Shown: in pieces, positions 7,351 through 8,807 of the stretch
How positions within the stretch are numbered: position 1 is the first letter of the stretch
Layout: every line of letters starts with the position of its first letter
Source: Cyanothece sp. UBA12306
GTDB taxonomy: Bacteria > Cyanobacteriota > Cyanobacteriia > Cyanobacteriales > Microcystaceae
Reading direction: 5' to 3'
Length of the DNA: 8,807 bases
NCBI GenBank assembly: GCA_003448685.1
Contig: DLXW01000295.1
Location: 744-9,550, forward strand
Position numbers and translations under genes: made by a program
Notes under the pieces: model-generated
Databases searched by the model: none
Seen by the model: only the letters and a program-made list of their open reading frames with translations
What the model was told of the DNA's origin: nothing

Positions 7351-8679
7351 TTAAATCCCTTCGTTTTGGTCTAGATTTAACAAAGTATCTCTTTCTTGAA
7401 CTGCCATGGCGTGGGCTGGAAATCCTTCGTAACTTGCCAGAGTATAAGCTGTTTTTTTCAATTTTTCAAATCCTTCTTTGGTCAGATATCCAATACCAGA
7501 ACGCTTGAGAAAATCAAAGACAGATACAGCAGAATAAGAACGAGCAAAACTACCTGTAGGAAGAATAGCATTAACTCCTAAACAATAATTAGCTGTGGGG
7601 ATCGGAGTATAAGGACCAAGTAAAATTTCCCCAGCATTTTTAATTTTGCCTAAAATACTCAAGGGTTCTTCGACTAAAATCTCCAAGTGTTCAGGAGCAT
7701 AATCATTGACAAAGGCAATAGATTCTTCCAAACTAGGAGTTAAGAGAATGCCACCGTAGGATGATAATCCTTTCTCACAAAATTCTCGTCGCCAATCAGG
7801 AAGTTTTTTGAGATATTGAGAGACAAATTCCACTGCTTTGAGGGCTACAGATTCGCTATGAGTTACTAGAAGTGCTGCCGACTCAGGGCCGTGTTCTGCT
7901 TCAATTAAAAGGTCAAGAGCAGCTAATTGGGGATCAGTCGTTTCGTCAGTAAGAATGATTGACTCGCTAGGGCCTGCTGGAAGTCCCACATCAACTGTTC
8001 CGTACAATAAACGTTTAGCAGCAGAACCATAAACATTGCAAGGCCCAGTTATTTTATCTACTTTTGGTATGGTTTGGGTCCCCAGGGCCATGGTTGCGAT
8101 CGCCTGAATACCCCCAAGTTTATATACATCCTTAACACCTGCCATTTGTGCTGCCACCAGAGAAGCTGGTTCAACACAACCTTTTTTGTCTGGAGGAGTA
8201 CAGACCATCACTTGAGGAACTTGAGCTACCATCGTCGGGACAGCCAGCATCAGCATAACAGAAGGAAAAGCACCTTTACCACGAGGAACGTATAGTCCAG
8301 CGCGAGGAATGGGTGTTATTTTCTCGCCGGCGAACACTCCTGGTTCAATCTCAGCCAATTGCATTTCTTCAGGCATCTGGCGTTGATGGACTTCTTTAAT
8401 GTTAGAGAAGGCATGGGTGATCGCTGCTAAAATGTCTGGGTCGATGGATTTGTGTGCTTCGGCGAATTCTTGCTCAGTAACTTTGATATTATCGACATCA
8501 GCCCCAGCATAATCAAACTTTCTGACGTATTCTATTACCCCGACATCCCCATGATGCTTGATCTTATCAATGACCTCTTTAGCGACAGAAAGAGCATTTT
8601 CGATGTCTAACTCTGCCCGTCGTTTCAACAAAGAGACTTCTTCGGGCTTCATTTCCACAAGCCTGAGAATTCTGGTCAT
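7351..8679 (-). CDS. HisD-family (histidinol dehydrogenase-like) dehydrogenase, divergent
   Basis: At 442 residues this is a full-length member of the histidinol dehydrogenase family (PF00815), which oxidises an amino alcohol or diol to the acid with two NAD+. Conserved landmarks are AGLYVPRG (127-134), LGGIQAIA (188-195), GPSES (236-240), AEHGPES (261-267) and APEHLEI (328-334), with the catalytic pair E330-H331. Aligned by eye to E. coli HisD, the zinc ligands Q259, H262, D360 and H419 become E260, H263, N364 and H423, and substrate-contact H367 becomes A371. VPGG reads VPRG and TGPGN reads TGPCN. These changes suggest a paralogue with altered metal or substrate chemistry, such as the HisD-related sulfopropanediol dehydrogenases, though it is not a clear match to those either. 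The start is firm: AGGAGG lies 5 nt upstream. It is more GC-rich than the three genes downstream and 172 bp away, so operon membership is uncertain. Database annotation may simply read hisD. Confidence 0.85.
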   Translation of the reverse strand: MTRILRLVEMKPEEVSLLKRRAELDIENALSVAKEVIDKIKHHGDVGVIEYVRKFDYAGADVDNIKVTEQEFAEAHKSIDPDILAAITHAFSNIKEVHQRQMPEEMQLAEIEPGVFAGEKITPIPRAGLYVPRGKGAFPSVMLMLAVPTMVAQVPQVMVCTPPDKKGCVEPASLVAAQMAGVKDVYKLGGIQAIATMALGTQTIPKVDKITGPCNVYGSAAKRLLYGTVDVGLPAGPSESIILTDETTDPQLAALDLLIEAEHGPESAALLVTHSESVALKAVEFVSQYLKKLPDWRREFCEKGLSSYGGILLTPSLEESIAFVNDYAPEHLEILVEEPLSILGKIKNAGEILLGPYTPIPTANYCLGVNAILPTGSFARSYSAVSVFDFLKRSGIGYLTKEGFEKLKKTAYTLASYEGFPAHAMAVQERDTLLNLDQNEGI

Positions 8680-8684
8680 GCCTT

Positions 8685-8690
8685 CCTCCT
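8685..8690 (-). promoter_or_regulatory. Strong Shine-Dalgarno of the HisD-like gene
   Basis: On the minus strand AGGAGG (8690-8685) lies 5 nt before the ATG at 8679. It is the strongest ribosome binding site on the minus strand of this window and fixes the start. Confidence 0.8.
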
Positions 8691-8742
8691 AGAGAAAATA
8701 TCCAGTCTACATCATATCAGTAATTTCCTTTTTAAGAATTTG

Positions 8743-8748
8743 ATTATA
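8743..8748 (-). promoter_or_regulatory. Candidate -10 of the HisD-like gene
   Basis: On the minus strand TATAAT (8748-8743) is a perfect -10 hexamer about 64 nt before the ATG. No good -35 is seen at 16-18 nt (TCAGTT or CAGTTT). The rest of the segment to the window end (8749-8807) holds no recognisable gene or motif. Confidence 0.4.
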
Positions 8749-8807
8749 TTTAACCTGCTACATAAAACTGATACAACGCGACATAAATATGACACATTGA
8801 GGTTTAC

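Noticed and set aside
8074..8295. 73-codon plus-strand open frame rich in Cys and His
   Set aside because: It is antisense to a conserved part of the HisD-like gene; the Cys/His content comes from the complementary codons.

Overview
The window looks like a chromosomal segment of a low-GC cyanobacterium. Five perfect copies of the HIP1 octamer GCGATCGC lie in 8.8 kb, the proteins are of cyanobacterial type, and a DUF820/Uma2 gene, a family greatly expanded in cyanobacteria, is present. Overall composition is AT-rich, but it changes sharply between genes. The genus cannot be fixed from what is visible.

Layout. The first 167 bases hold no confident gene, only a possible degraded tail at the very edge and a weak promoter. 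Next comes a housekeeping pair on the plus strand, pyrH (UMP kinase) overlapping frr (ribosome recycling factor), closed by a strong intrinsic terminator at 1464-1514. gmd (GDP-mannose 4,6-dehydratase) follows on the plus strand with its own promoter and no GDP-fucose synthase partner after it. A 107-bp MITE-like element with imperfect terminal inverted repeats separates gmd from the minus-strand genes. From there to the right end every gene is on the minus strand. In transcription order they are a HisD-family dehydrogenase (8679-7351), a 172-bp gap with an inverted repeat rich in GGGTTA runs, an APH-fold small-molecule kinase (7178-5940), a HAD-type phosphatase with an unusually large cap (5940-4777) and a HisC-like aminotransferase (4771-3683). 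A separate Uma2-family gene (3566-2964) follows with its own extended -10 promoter.

The most interesting part is the right half. The kinase, HAD and aminotransferase genes are tightly packed (a TAATG overlap, then a 5-nt gap) and are almost certainly one transcript. With the HisD-like gene just upstream they bring together the three chemistries that end histidine biosynthesis (aminotransferase, phosphatase, NAD-dependent amino-alcohol to amino-acid oxidation) plus a kinase. The HisD-like protein keeps the catalytic Glu-His pair. It has changes at two of the four zinc-ligand positions known from E. coli HisD, at one substrate-contact histidine and in two glycine-rich motifs, so it is probably not the resident histidinol dehydrogenase. 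My inference is a histidinol-like route to an unknown amino acid or amino alcohol. The HisD-like gene is clearly more GC-rich than the three-gene cassette and is separated from it by a repeat, so whether all four genes act together is open.
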